A stretch of 64,000 nt of DNA from Branchinecta lynchi (GCA_023053575.1 JAKZAP010000009.1:16039869-16103868), one strand, 5' to 3'. Shown: positions 1 through 10,260, numbered from the stretch's first letter. A program made the numbers and translations. Notes: generated by a model not told the origin, from the sequence alone.

Positions 1-138
1 GATCTATATCTGTTTTGTAATATTATTTTGAGTAAGAATATTTTGTATTCATACAACGGATAAAAGCGTCGGCTATATAACCTTTAGGTGGTTATTGCAT
101 GAATGTTTCTTCCGTTCCCCAAAGTTGTCCTTGACGTT

Positions 139-222
139 CGACAGCCTGACGAGGACCCTTTCGAAAGAAGGCCGAAATACCGCTGACAATTCATGCGTAG
201 CTGACGTTTCCGTTTTTAATTT
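139..222 (+). repeat. hammerhead-element remnant (decayed)
   Basis: It has the CTGACGA core, a stem II arm pair (GGACCCTT with AAGGCC) and GAAA, followed by GCTG that could pair with the upstream CAGC. The base that must be U next to the cleavage site is C here (ATACC instead of ATATC), so the ribozyme should be inactive. The downstream GTAGCTGACGT tail matches the intact copies near 11.9 and 26.0 kb. Confidence 0.6.
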
Positions 223-1320
223 GTGTGAATACTTCTACTATAGGGAGTAGCCGACCCCTAAGAAGTCTCTTTGAGGACGCGCGCCCCCTGTAGCCATATT
301 TTATGAGAAAGGATGTGTTTCCCATAAGCGATGCTAATTTCCGAGTCGGAAGTGACCCTTAGGCCGCAACTCGGAAGAAAGTTGAAGAGGTTCGCTGACG
401 TCTGGAGATCTGTTTCGAGCAGTTCCAAGTGGGGTATCGAGGAGTAGGGCACAGGCTGTTCCGACCAGCCTGATTTCCTGAATCTTTGACAAATCTTTTT
501 ATTTTCGTTACCTGCAAATTTGCAACTGCAGGCGAAGAGGATTTATCCTAACACGCCTTCACGGGTGCTGTTTTGTTCCGGCTTCCAGTTGAATGTCCAC
601 TGTTTGCCTGACCACTCCTTGTCCAAATGTCGTTTGAAACTATTTGTTGTTTGGCAGGTAACAGTGGAATCTGCTAGTGCGTTCCACAGGTTTATTGTTC
701 GGCTTGTGAAGAAAAGAAGGTCTGTGCATGCAAGCTTTTTGGGTGGCCCTTGGTGGTTCTTCCTGTGTTTGGCACAAAAATGTTTGGTGGGAAGTTGTTG
801 CTCAAATTTTTGTACACGGCGATCATATCACCACGATTTCTCCTGTAGGTCATTGTGGGGATGTTAAGGGCTTTGAGTCTTTGTCTTATATCTATTAAAA
901 TACAATGTTATATCTTATACCTATTAAAATACAATGTTTGACCATGTTTAGAAGCCTAGAAACCAGACGCGAAATCCCCGTAGACAGTCCCAAGGCCCAA
1001 CAAAAATTACAATCGAAAACCATCCAACAACAAAAACAGAGCATAAGATCGTGGAACTTATTCGCTCCGAATTGCAAATTAAGGTAAGGTAATAGCCAAT
1101 AAATTCGAAAATGAGGAGAGTGCTGATTGGTGTACTCACAACTATACCTATCTTTTCTTTCTGCCAAATCCTAACACCAGCAAACCTTATTCAGAACCAC
1201 ATAAATAGAATTCACCCTTTATAGTCCAGCACTATTGCTAGCTATTAGAACACACGTCATAGCACATGACGATCTACACTATCTCCTGGTCGAAGACTGA
1301 ATTTTGTTGTGTGTTTAGTT
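223..1320. other. no recognisable gene
   Basis: Short open frames occur on both strands, but none shows family-like residues, and I see no splice-bounded exon. At 895-935 there is a short direct duplication (ATATCTTATACCTATTAAA-like). Nothing else is supported. Confidence 0.4.
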
Positions 1321-1323
1321 CGA

Positions 1324-1410
1324 TCCCCCCCCCCCCCCGAAACATACACAAATATTCGTTTTTATAGGCTTTACCCTCTGGTCTAGGTCTTTGTTGTACT
1401 TTTTGGTTTC
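1324..1410 (+). repeat. truncated poly-C hAT-family fragment
   Basis: A poly-C run followed by GAAACATACA and a T-rich stretch with CCCTCTG and TTGTACTTTTT matches the interior of the complete copies at 3910 and 30370. Neither terminal inverted repeat is present, so this is a truncated internal fragment. Confidence 0.6.
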
Positions 1411-1795
1411 CAAGATTAGGACATGGTACTTAAGCACTACAAGAACTTACTAATTAAGTCTTATTAGGTGTCTTATACTGTATTAGTGTTAAGTATGTTT
1501 GTTCGTTGAATATCTGCTCTAGTTATGACGTTCAGAATATCTGCGGCCGTCCCCACAACGTAAATTCTAATATGACCCGGGAAATTTTAATCTGAACACA
1601 AACGAGGCTTTTCAGTGGGCAGTGGTGAGATTGGTGAAGATTGCTTAGTGCCTGAACAAACAAGACCAAAGGTTTCGATGGCATTCTAAAAATCTAACAT
1701 TTCATTCAAGCAATTGGGTCAGTCTTCGCCATTCAGTCTTCGTCAGACTCCTTGAATATTTTTACTGTTAAAATAAAGTTCAACTACGAGCTCAT

Positions 1796-2587
1796 ATGGC
1801 ACTTGTTACGAGTAGGCGGTACAAGAAAGTAGATGAGAACGTTACAAAATACACCCGCCATGCAAAAATGAGTTTGGACCTAGAAGTAGGATATGTAGTT
1901 TCACCGAAGTCTGAGCATTTCCGGGATCCCCTCGGATCATCTGGGGCATAAGACTGTTCTAAGTTCCAAGTTTCAGCCCAACAAAACCACTCGTTGATCC
2001 CTCGACGTGCCACACGATTCCCGGTTCCTCTCTCCAACTCCCCCTGCCGCGACCGAAATATGGTTTGGTCTCGAGAATGGATCATCTAAAACATCTTCTC
2101 TTACCAGCTATCAAGTTTCATTGGAATATCAGGATTATTTGGGAATCATATGCCTTCCAAGTTTTATTGTCCTAGCTTATGTGGAAGCGTTTCACGAGAT
2201 TCGTTTAGTTTACGTTTAGTTAGCATTTAGCATAGACCGTATCTAATCTCGCATTCGCTTCTAAATGTATCAAATCGTGGCGCCGTGGTAGAGCGCTGGA
2301 CCTACGCCACAGAGGTCCATGGATCGATACCGCATTTGGTCAGCGCTCTTTTTGCCCCCCTTTTGCTACCGTTGTGTCTAGTTTCCGGACTCCCGGATCC
2401 GGAGAAAGTCGGATAGGGGATGTAATTATTTGTAAGTTAATCTGGTCGGGTCCCTGATACGCCTGCGAAGTTTCATCGTCCTAGCTCGTGTGGAAGTGCC
2501 CGAACTAGAAAAAGCTGGAGCGACAGACCGACGGACGGACAGAAATTGCGATCGCTATATCGCACGTGGCCGGAGGGCAAGTGCCAT
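1796..2587 (+). mobile_element. P-family non-autonomous element nested in X
   Basis: It is bounded by inverted ATGGCACTTG (1796-1805) and CAAGTGCCAT (2578-2587). The same pair of ends bounds a second copy at 62645-63487 in the opposite orientation, and the outer context is also shared (GAGCTCAT at one end, AAAAAC at the other). The interior holds a GACNGACGGACGGACAG motif and AAGTTTCATCGTCCTAGC, shared with the second copy. There is no transposase. It sits inside an X-family repeat, so it inserted later. Confidence 0.6.
2278..2345 (+). repeat. tRNA-derived SINE-like head
   Basis: The D-arm-like segment GCGC-CGTGGTAGA-GCGC contains a good A box (TGGTAGAGCGCTGG). GGACC...GGTCC can form an anticodon-like stem, and GGATCGATACC resembles a B box. 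There are no matching acceptor stem halves and no usable anticodon loop, so this is a tRNA-derived pol III promoter relic and not a functional tRNA. It lies inside the P element. Confidence 0.5.
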
Positions 2588-3439
2588 AAAAACGGGTTTA
2601 GCATGTCTCCTTGCCCCAATACCGAATCTCTAATCGAACAACTAATGAAACAACTAACAACTTTTAGCCGGATTCGTGATGAACCATTTGTCGAGCAAGG
2701 AAACTAAGTTCAGATATTTATTCAGCGGACCTCCTTACCTCCTCAATGAATATCTTATTAGCTTATATAACATGCATGTTTTTACCGTAAATTCGAAACC
2801 CCTCCTCTGCCTCTAAAGATAGGACTAAAGGACCCATCTACGAACTTAACCTGTACTTCACCAGTGAATCCTCATTGAACAACATCCTCGCTTGAACAAC
2901 ATATTTCCTCTTTTGAACATATACAGCCTATCAACCCCTTCGACCTTCGATTGCACTAGATCTCTCCGACGTCCATAGAATAAAAAAATGAATGTCGTCA
3001 TCCAAGCGCAGAGCTATACTGGTTTGAAAAAAAATGGGTATGGACTGCCATAGCCGAAAATTGGTCGACAAATTTTATGTCCGGTTTAAGCTGGATTCTG
3101 TTTAAACCACTTGTCCAGCAAGAAAATAACTTTCATATTCGGATTCAGCATGTCTCTTTACCTCTACATCAACTATCTCAATAGCCTTTAAAAAATATTT
3201 GCATTGCCCCTTAATTTGAAACTCTATCCCCCACACCTAAATATAGCGCTACAGAGCTCATCTACGAACTCGACCTTACTCTTGACCCAAAGAATCCTCA
3301 CACCAAGCTTCATCAAAATGTCTCATTCCCTTCGAGAGTTATCGTGCTCACAGACAGACGAACTGACAAACGACAACTTTTGCGATATCATAGGTATCCC
3401 TCCACTTATGTTTTGGGATCCCAAAAATAAACCAAAAAT

Positions 3440-3660
3440 CTTTCTCGTAAGCCATAGAACAGAAATACAAGCGCCTAGAGGTACCACAAATCCCACAGAA
3501 ATTTCACTATTTGAAAATCGATTGTTCTTGGATAGCAGAACAACGAAGTAGCGCACTTTGAGCGGGTGTTACAGCCAATTTAAGTGAATAAGTGATGGGG
3601 AACTAGATTGTCCTATCCCAGCCCTTTTCGGTTAAAATTTAAGTTTCAGAGTTATTGCTT
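3440..3660 (+). repeat. W-family dispersed repeat
   Basis: A segment with AGCAGAACAACGAAGTAGCGC, then AAGTGAATAAGTGATGGGGA and CTAGATTGTCCTATCCCAGC, recurs in reverse at 38140-38400 and partly at 12090-12220. It starts immediately after the X terminus. No coding potential is conserved between copies. Confidence 0.55.
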
Positions 3661-3795
3661 ATTATTGTATATGTGTATATAATATTCAAAAAGTATGACT
3701 ATAGTACTATAGTCAACATAGCCAACGAACAGACACGTGCAAATGTTAGTTTTTCTTCCTTTTTGCTTATACATATCCAAATATTTATTTCCCCT

Positions 3796-4293
3796 TTGGT
3801 TGTTCTGCTAATAGCTGGCCTACTTACAAAGTGCCCAGTCACGTCAAAGCAAATGATGGTGATCTAGAGAATGCTTCTGAGTTCGATTACTCTGACGATG
3901 GCCCACCACCAAGGCCGTATCCAGGGGGGGGGGTTAGGGGGTTGAATCCCCCCCCCCCCCGAAACAGACAAAAATAATTTTTATAGGCTTTCCCCTCTGA
4001 TCTATGTGTTTTTTGTACTTTTTTGTCCGACCAGCAGGCAATAATCCCCCCCCCCCCGAAAGGCACCCCCCCCCCCGAAATAAATTCCTGGATACGGGCC
4101 TGCCCACCACTATATCAAGAATAGATTCTTGTTTACATGTATAGTCTGATTCTATAGAATCTATTCGAATGTTGAGACATGCCTTGCACACAGGATCAGG
4201 GGAGCTAAGTGACTCAAATGTTGGTGATCTCCGAGTTTGATTGCTCTGATGATGACCCCCAACCGACGGCGGAATTGAGTGAAGCAAAAGCTG
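3796..4293 (+). pseudogene. two diverged copies of an acidic coding-like segment
   Basis: One frame at 3796-3909 reads on to an acidic stretch ending SEFDYSDDGPP. A related stretch at about 4207-4293 reads EFDCSDDDPQPTAELSEAK-AED and then TAG. Aligning them shows that the second lacks about 10 bases (GAGAATGCTT) of the first, which shifts its frame. The poly-C hAT element at 3910-4102 is inserted in the first copy. The pattern of two aligned EFDxSDDxP motifs suggests relics of a duplicated C-terminal exon or a transposon ORF end. I do not recognise the protein. Confidence 0.35.
3910..4102. mobile_element. hAT-type miniature element, poly-C rich
   Basis: The terminal inverted repeats are CAAGGCCGTATCCAG (3910-3924) and CTGGATACGGGCCTG (4088-4102). 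It is flanked by a perfect 8-bp duplication, CCCACCAC (3902-3909 and 4103-4110). An 8-bp duplication with CAR...YTG ends is the hAT signature. The interior is non-coding and dominated by C runs around GAAACAGACA and GAAATAAATTC. Three further copies with target duplications lie at 10948, 30370 and 46607. Confidence 0.85.
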
Positions 4294-4654
4294 AAGATTA
4301 GATTGGGATGAAGAAGTCCAGGACGTCCGGTCCCGAGTCTCTAAAACCGAAGAAAGGAACTTATACTTAATTTAAGGACACTACTATTGGCAAATGAGAA
4401 CTACCGATCCTTGCCCCCCCCCCCTCTTGATGCCTCGAAAGTTGGATGAGCAAGACAGCAAAATAAGTTAGTACATACGAGGTCATGGTCTTTGCCCTTT
4501 TTTACAGGGATTTTTAACAAAGTTAATAGCTTATAGTTTAGTATATTAATATATTATTACTGTAATGACCAGCGTAAGTTAGCATCTTCTGCAGAAGAAA
4601 GCTACGAAGTTGGTTTGCTACTATGCAATTTGATCTGATCTATCAGTTTGTATA

Positions 4655-4702
4655 TGGACTTTCAGTTCAGTTTCAGTTTCAGTTCAGTTTCAGTTTCATT
4701 GG
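4655..4702 (+). repeat. (CAGTTT)n simple repeat
   Basis: Irregular tandem CAGTTT/CAGTTTCAGTT units. Confidence 0.8.
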
Positions 4703-4985
4703 ACTATATTTAAAGACAAAAAAAAATACACAATTTACATTCCTGCCAGGAAAGCACAAATGTAGTGCTTGGCTAGGGTAGGGAAATATCCGATAATAAT
4801 TTAAACATCAAACAGAATCAACTAACTGAACATTCTATTTAAAAAAATAAAAAATAGGAGAGCAAAAAAATATCCTATGGTTTCAACTTTAAATAAAAGG
4901 AGAGAGAAAATAAGGGAAAGAAGGAACGAGAAAGAAAGAAAACAAAAGAAAAGAAACAGGACTTTAAGAGTAGTTCAACTATTTT
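4703..4985 (-). repeat. LINE 3'-end-like tail, A-rich
   Basis: Read on the minus strand, a frame ends in ...FLAGM and then TAA just before a T/A-rich 3' end. This resembles the FLAxD stop of the LINE tails at 39385 and 45405. The plus-strand side is an A/G-rich low-complexity stretch (4845-4970). This is a weak but consistent match to a truncated non-LTR retrotransposon. Confidence 0.35.
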
Positions 4986-5069
4986 CCCAAGATCCAGCGA
5001 TCCTCCGGCCTAACAACGTCCTTCCCTCTTCGTTATCTCTGACATGTTGACCAGCTGGACGTAAAAGGG

Positions 5070-5102
5070 ATAATGAATCCAGCGGGGTTCGAACCCGTGA
5101 CA
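5070..5102 (-). repeat. tRNA B-box-like motif
   Basis: GGTTCGAACCC within CGGGGTTCGAACCCGTG is an exact T-arm/B-box consensus and is palindromic, so orientation is uncertain. No A box at the right spacing is convincing. It is likely a SINE relic. Confidence 0.3.
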
Positions 5103-5139
5103 ACAGTTCGTAATTGCTATGGGCAAACTATTCTGGTAA

Positions 5140-6375
5140 TGGGCTTGTAAAATTCGAAGAATTGCGGCAATACAGATTTATTTCTAAGGGCGGGACAAGA
5201 AACACTTTCCTATTGCCATAAAACGGGGGGTTACTCACTCGCTAACGTAGGTCCACCGTCGGAGTTGTTTTGAATGATTTAAATGTGTTTGATTTCTTGT
5301 TTGAAATTATTTTTTCTGTCGCAAAGGCGATGCAGGATTATTTACAGTGCCGATACAGTGGAGACATTACTTGCCATGAAACTGGGGGGCTACCCACTCG
5401 CTGACGTGAGTATACTTTCAAAGTTGTTTTAAATAATGTAAATGTGTTTTTATTTCTTATTTGAAATTGACTTTTCTGTTCCAAAGGCGATGAAGATTTA
5501 TTTCCAAGGCCGGAGACATTACTGTCGCTATGAAACTGTGGGGCTAACCACTCGCTGACGTGAGTATACAGATAAATTTGTTTTAAATGGTGCCAAAGTT
5601 TTTGATTTCTTGTTTGAAATTGACTTTTCTGTTCCAAAGACGATGAAGCCAAGGATTAGAAGCCAAGGATTGAAGCCAAGATTTATTTCCAAGGCCGTGA
5701 TAGTGGAGACATTACTACTGCCATGAAACTGGGGGGCTACCCACTCGCTGACGTGAGTATACTGTCAAAGTCTTTTGAATGATGTAAATGTTTTTGATTT
5801 CTTGTTTGAAATTGGCTTTTGTGTTCCAAAGGCGATGAAGCCAATGATTAGAAGGCAAAATTTATTTCCAAGGCCGTGACAATGGAAATATCACTACTGC
5901 CATGAAACTGAGGGCTACCCACTCGCTGACGTGAGTACACTATCCAAGTTTTTTTAATGATGTATATGTTTTGATTTCTTGGTTAAAAATAACTTTTCTA
6001 TTCCAAAGGCGATGAAGACAAAGGCGATGACATGAGTATACTGTCAAAGCTGTTTTGAATTATGTAAATGTTTTTTACTTCTTGTTTTGACATTAGGCCT
6101 ACTATTGCCATAAAACTGGGGGTTACCCACTCGCTGACGTAGGTCCACCGTAAGAGTTTTTTGAATAATTTAGATGTTTTTGATTTCTTGTTTGAAATTA
6201 ACTTTTCTGTTCTAAAGGCGATGAAGACAAAGGTGATGACGAGTATACTGTCAAGTCAAGGTTGTTTTGAATGATGCAAACGTTTTTGATTCTTGTTTGA
6301 AATTAACTTCTCTGTTTTAAAGGCGATGATTGTTTATTTCCAAGGCCGTGACGATGCAGACATTTATATTACCAT
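5140..6375 (+). repeat. exon-like tandem array (about nine degenerate units)
   Basis: The repeating unit is about 155-190 bp. A coding-like half begins after TTCTGTTCCAAAG with GCGATGAAG and ends ...CTCGCTGAC, and an intron-like half begins GTGAGTATACTGTC and ends in a pyrimidine-rich AG. CTCGCTGAC-type ends fall at about 5246, 5405, 5559, 5752, 5930 and 6138, with shortened units ending near 6031 and 6240. In the best unit (5680-5752) one frame reads KIYFQGRDSGDITTAMKLG, then GYPLAD, up to the GT. Other units have small indels or an in-frame TAG, so the array is decayed. Two donor variants occur (GTGAGTATAC and GTAGGTCCACC). The last unit runs into the LINE tail at about 6374. It may be a duplicated exon of an unknown gene or a minisatellite that mimics one. 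Confidence 0.6.
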
Positions 6376-6690
6376 AACAAATACTCTTTCAAACAATTTT
6401 GGAGCTAAGATAACGTGTTATCCCCAGATAACCCATCTATTCCCCCCTCCACTCCCGTCTTCCGTGCGTCGGTCCGCGAGGAATACTGGCAATAAGTTTT
6501 CCCCATATCCCGCTAATTCTTCTACCCAATTTTTACGTAGTTTCATTCCATCATTTATTTCTGGTAATTTCTTGTAAGTGTATTTGTTAATTTGTTTCTT
6601 GTGTGTCTGTGTATTTTGTAAATTTGTATTCCTTTTCTAGCTTTTAGCTATTCGGATTAAACTTGATTGATTGATTGATTAATAAAACTA
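6374..6690 (+). mobile_element. non-LTR retrotransposon 3' end (LINE-A)
   Basis: The 3' portion of a LINE ends in (GATT)n at 6664-6683. The end of its ORF has a conserved tail read as FSPYPANSSTQFLRSFIPSF, then ISGNFL and stop. The inverted copy at 21190-21500 reads FSPYPANSSAQFLNSIIPSF, then ISGHIL and stop. Agreement of the frame and stop between two diverged copies marks a real ORF2-type C-terminus. Both copies are 5'-truncated, which is usual for LINEs. The reverse transcriptase domain itself is absent. Confidence 0.6.
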
Positions 6691-6712
6691 AAGGATTATT
6701 CGTCTAGCTTTA

Positions 6713-6790
6713 GCCTGACGAGGACCATTACAAAAAAGCGCCGGTATATCGCTCGACAAATTTTAGCTGACTTTAACCTTTGCGCTGCAC
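6713..6790 (+). repeat. hammerhead-element remnant
   Basis: It keeps CCTGACGAGGACC, TATCGCT and TTTTAGCTGAC in the family order. The GAAA core is changed to GGTA, so it cannot be a working ribozyme. Confidence 0.5.
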
Positions 6791-6930
6791 TGGGTTAGTT
6801 TTTTGAAAAGTTCTTCGGGACGGAATGACGGTCCGACATTTATGTTTTGATATATAATTTTTCACGGCAATATTCTGCAGATGGAAGAAGGAAAAAAACA
6901 AGATTTTCGGGTTTCTTTCTTGATCAGCTA

Positions 6931-7033
6931 GTTATCCCTCTAAGATGAGATGCGAGGGATAAAATCTTCTCATCTTAGAGGGATCCCTCTAAGATGAGAT
7001 GCGAGGGATAAAATCTCATCTTAGAGGGATAAC
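6931..7033. repeat. tandem hairpins (nested inverted repeats)
   Basis: GTTATCCCTCTAAGATGAGA at the left and its complement at the right (about 7014-7033) bracket a second pair. The unit ATCCCTCTAAGATGAGATGC + GAGGGATAAAAT + complement occurs twice in a row, so two hairpins abut at GGGATCCC (about 6980-6987). The arms are perfect or nearly so. Confidence 0.85.
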
Positions 7034-7038
7034 TTGCT

Positions 7039-7140
7039 GATGTTGTCCCTAACGTTCGAGATTCTGACGAGAACCCTTGCAAAGAAGGGCCGAAATATCG
7101 CTGCCAAAAATCATATCTGTCGTATCCATTTTATGTATTT
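7039..7140 (+). repeat. hammerhead-element remnant
   Basis: It has CTGACGA, a stem II (GAACCCTTGC..AAGAAGGGCC), GAAA and TATCGCTG, the closest of the decayed copies to an intact core. The upstream arm is GATT, which does not pair with GCTG, so stem I is lost. The tail TCGTATCCATTTTATG follows. Confidence 0.6.
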
Positions 7141-7194
7141 ATGCATATATCGGTTTATAAATTAATATGTCGTTTATATATCCGTTTTATAACG

Positions 7195-7460
7195 TTTTCA
7201 TGATTTGTATGAATGACAAAATTTATTCCCCATCAAAATTGGCCCGAGGGGCCAAAAAAAATAAAAAAGAAGAGAAAAACAACAACAACACGCAATACAA
7301 CAATTTAACACAACAACAATGTAAGAGAATACAAACATTAGCATGTAAATGAGTCGTATTAACCGTGAGGTCTGTTTAATGAACTTTCAAACCAATACAA
7401 GATATAATTATACATAATATATAAATATATTATCGATTATATATATATATATATATATGT
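7195..7460 (-). repeat. LINE-like tail (minus) and (AT)n microsatellite
   Basis: ATGACAAAATTTATTCCCCAT followed by an A-rich run looks like the reverse complement of a poly(A)-signalled 3' end. At 7436-7459 there is a plain (AT)n repeat. No coding part of a LINE is recognisable here. Confidence 0.3.
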
Positions 7461-9065
7461 TCTGGACGAAAAAGAAATCCGACCAGTCCAGTTGAAAAAT
7501 TCGAATGGAACTTTATGGGCAACACAATATTCGTTCTGTGTATTCAACCGACAGGTTGGACTTCAAAGCCACGCTTACTATAAAGAGTTCACATAACGAG
7601 CTTTTGCCAGGAGCTAGTTTTTTTTGCAAAATATGTGCCAACAATATATACATATATATGTTCTCCTACATTTATTATTTGCCGAGTCACACCCTTTTTC
7701 CATCGCCTGTCTCTCAATTTTGCAGTTCCGCGACGCGGGGATTCTTGGTTTCCTTTCATAATCATAATGAATAGTTGGTAATGGAATGTTTGTCAGTCTC
7801 TATCTATATATCAAGTTGGAACCACTCGGTCTCTACCCTACGAGTATTTTGAATGTCTTCTTTCATTTCCGTTATCTTTTTTACTCGAAAGTAGTTGCTA
7901 TTCAGGATGGAATACTTGATGCCCGAAATCTTGTCTCGATTTGATCAGGAACCACGAAAGCTGGTGGGTTAAAGTGCGAACACAATGAGGATTTCCCGGC
8001 CAGATCTCCTGCACTTTCAAGGGAGCTCCCGATCATCATCGTGTGTTCGCACTATTAGTATAAGACAGGAGCGAAAGATCAGATAAGGATAAAGAAGTCT
8101 ACCGCAGTGTTGTCGCTTTTCTCTACGATCTAGCCTGTGACTTTTGGCCAAAAAAACTGTGACATTTTTTTTCATTTTTGTTTACCAAATATCAACGATA
8201 AATCTGGCTTTATCATTTTCATGCTTCTATGCCTCAGCTTTTTTGCAACCTTGTTTTATCTGGTGTTCCAGCCTAACTAATGCACCTGTTGTACTTCTAT
8301 TTGGTAGAAAACCCAGTTGCTCCGGTTGGACACTTTTTTCGATGATTGCCAGGATTCGTTCTCGAATGGTCTCATGGTGGCCAAATCGGAGCAATTTTGT
8401 GAGCCTTTGGAATTCGTGAACTTAGGGCTCTTCAATAAATGTTGGCTGTACAGTCCCTCTCCCATAGTAATGTCTCTGCAGTCGGCCCGCAGTTTCAGAA
8501 TTTCCGACCAAAACATTTGGGCGAACATTGTCACCCCTACGAGTTTTTGCTGTCGTAAATGCCCTAGCCTTCGACGAGGGCTCTAGCCGGGCTCTGGGTT
8601 CAACCTCTGTAGCGAGACGGGGATACCCTTTTCGTTCAGTTTAGAAATCAGTTTCGCTAACACTCGATTCCAAAACATTGACTAGGAAAACGTAGCTATT
8701 TCCTGCGCCTACCTCGAACAAAATTAGAAAATTTACAAACTCTCACACCTCGACTCGCTAAAAGGTATAACAAAACTTCAAACCGGAGTGTGTTGACAGC
8801 GTCACCAAATGATAGCTTACCTCTAGTTGATCTCTGACAGACCTCAAGTTGGGTCATTTTATATTTTATTTTTTAAGTTATTCGGACCTGATGAGAAACG
8901 CCAAGTTCGATGAATATGTTGTGGAGGTTCGTTCTTAAAGGACCTCTCTTGCGTATAACTGTTGCACACTAGCCTATGCAACAAACAATTTCCTTAGTGG
9001 ACTTAAACATGTAAATTTTCGAGTCTACCAAATTTTTGGTTGTGACTATTTCGGCTGAATTGTTG
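7461..9065. other. no recognisable gene or repeat family
   Basis: Short frames on both strands at 8144-8586 overlap each other and carry no motif. A GATAAGGATAAAGAAGTCTACC stretch near 8082 resembles segments near 4300 and 58290. A TTAA-AGGAC end resembling the TTAA MITE family is at about 8936, without a matching right end. Confidence 0.35.
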
Positions 9066-9069
9066 TCTG

Positions 9070-9925
9070 AAAAGAAAATAATGTTGAGAAAAGACTTCAT
9101 CACATCTTCTTACCCCCTATACGAGCCTGATCCACTTAGAAATTATTTTTTCCGAATGAACTACTTGTCGGTGATAAAATTATTTTCAGATCTGGACTAG
9201 CATGTCCCCACATTTCTATTTCAACTATGTCATTAGGTATAAAAACTTCAAGCCTTACTTCTAATCTTCTGGTTTTATCCCGATTTGGGTATAGCTGGTC
9301 TAAATGCCAAATTGGCTCACCCCCGATACGAACCTGATAGACTTAGAAATGATTTTTTCCGGTTTTACTTGTCCGGTGAGAAAATTAGTTTCACATTTGG
9401 ATTAAGTATGTCCCAACACCCCTACTATCTCGGTAGGTATTTAAACTTCATGCCTTACTTCTATTCTTCTGGTTTTGTCCGGGTCAGACCTAATTGGTCT
9501 AAATTCCTAATTGGCTCCAGGAAAACTTTTACTTCGGCCAACATTCTGGTTTCGCCCGGATTCCGGACGAATTATAAAACTCAAAAAGAAATTTAACGTG
9601 TCTCCTTCCCCTTATATTAAACTTCTAATCAAATTCAGCTTTTAAAATATTTGTCGGTTTTGACCGGATTCCAGACAAACAACTTGCCCGTTGAGAAAAT
9701 AATTATCAAATACGGATTCAGCATGTTTCTTACCCCTAAACTGAACGTCCATTAGCTTTTAAAATAATGCGTTTGCCCGCTCATCTACAAAGACTCAAAC
9801 AATCCTCACAGCAAGTTTGAACAGAATATCGACCCCCTTCAGGAGCTACCGTGCTTACAGACGCACGGACAGACGGACAACTTTTGCAAAGTCATAGTTT
9901 TTGGATCCCAAAAACAGACATGTGT
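9070..9925 (+). repeat. X-family repeat with internal tandem units
   Basis: Several roughly 120-bp internal units each contain a CCGGATTCCGG-type block, an ACTTGTCCGG..GAGAAAAT block and a CAGCATGTxxCxxxCCCCTA block. The copy ends at about 9915 with the GACGCACGGACAGACGGAC motif and TTTTTGGATCCCAAAAAC. The 5' end is missing. Confidence 0.6.
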
Positions 9926-9929
9926 ACTA

Positions 9930-10120
9930 CGAGGGGATAATCACTCTTCGATACCGGGTGTACTCCAATACCCGGCCACAGGGGTTTGGGAAGTGAGATT
10001 GATTGCTGAAAGCCTTGTACTAAGTAGTCTACGTAAATTACTGTAGCATACTATAGCACTGAATGAATGGCTTATATAAACTCGCGTGAACCGAGTATCA
10101 ATGAACTAAACTGCGCGAAT
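9930..10120. other. no recognisable feature
   Basis: Nothing supported. It is unique-looking sequence between an X terminus and a LINE tail. Confidence 0.3.
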
Positions 10121-10121
10121 C

Positions 10122-10260
10122 TTATTCATTCATTCATTCCTTTTTTTTGTATCCGCCAAAGCTGGCGAGTAGATAAAATATAATAAAATACACACAACCG
10201 GTCTACAACTGACTATAACTACCATATACTTCCATACAAATCTACGTCATTTAAAAAATA
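10122..10260 (-). mobile_element. non-LTR retrotransposon 3' tail (minus)
   Basis: On the minus strand the sequence ends TATCTACTCGCCAGCTTTGG, then CGGATACAAAAAAAAGGAATG with (GAAT)n. This is the same style as other LINE ends here (ACTCNGCxxTTxxGGCGGGxTATxAATAAA plus a tetranucleotide tail). The coding part is not present. Confidence 0.45.

Larger units (their letters stand above)
1650..3430 (+). repeat. X-family dispersed repeat, interrupted by a P element
   Basis: The left part (1650-1795) matches the 5' end of the X copy at 61143: AACAAGACCAAAGGTTTCG, then an AATTGGGTC...CGTCAGACTCCTTG block. After the inserted P element the X body resumes near 2598 (TTAGCATGTCTCCTTGCCC). It ends at about 3428 with the family terminus TTTTGGGATCCCAAAAA. 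Two end-like blocks (CATCTACGAACTTAACC at about 2837 and CATCTACGAACTCGACC at about 3258) suggest an internal duplication or two abutting copies. No protein is encoded. Confidence 0.6.

Noticed and set aside
1324..1410. Poly-C runs as sequencing artefacts
   Set aside because: Most lie at the same place within a repeat family bounded by target duplications, so most are real family features, though exact run lengths may be unreliable.
5140..6375. CRISPR-like array of regularly spaced repeats
   Set aside because: The units are 150-190 bp, degenerate along their whole length, with no short identical repeats and unique spacers. The genome is clearly eukaryotic.
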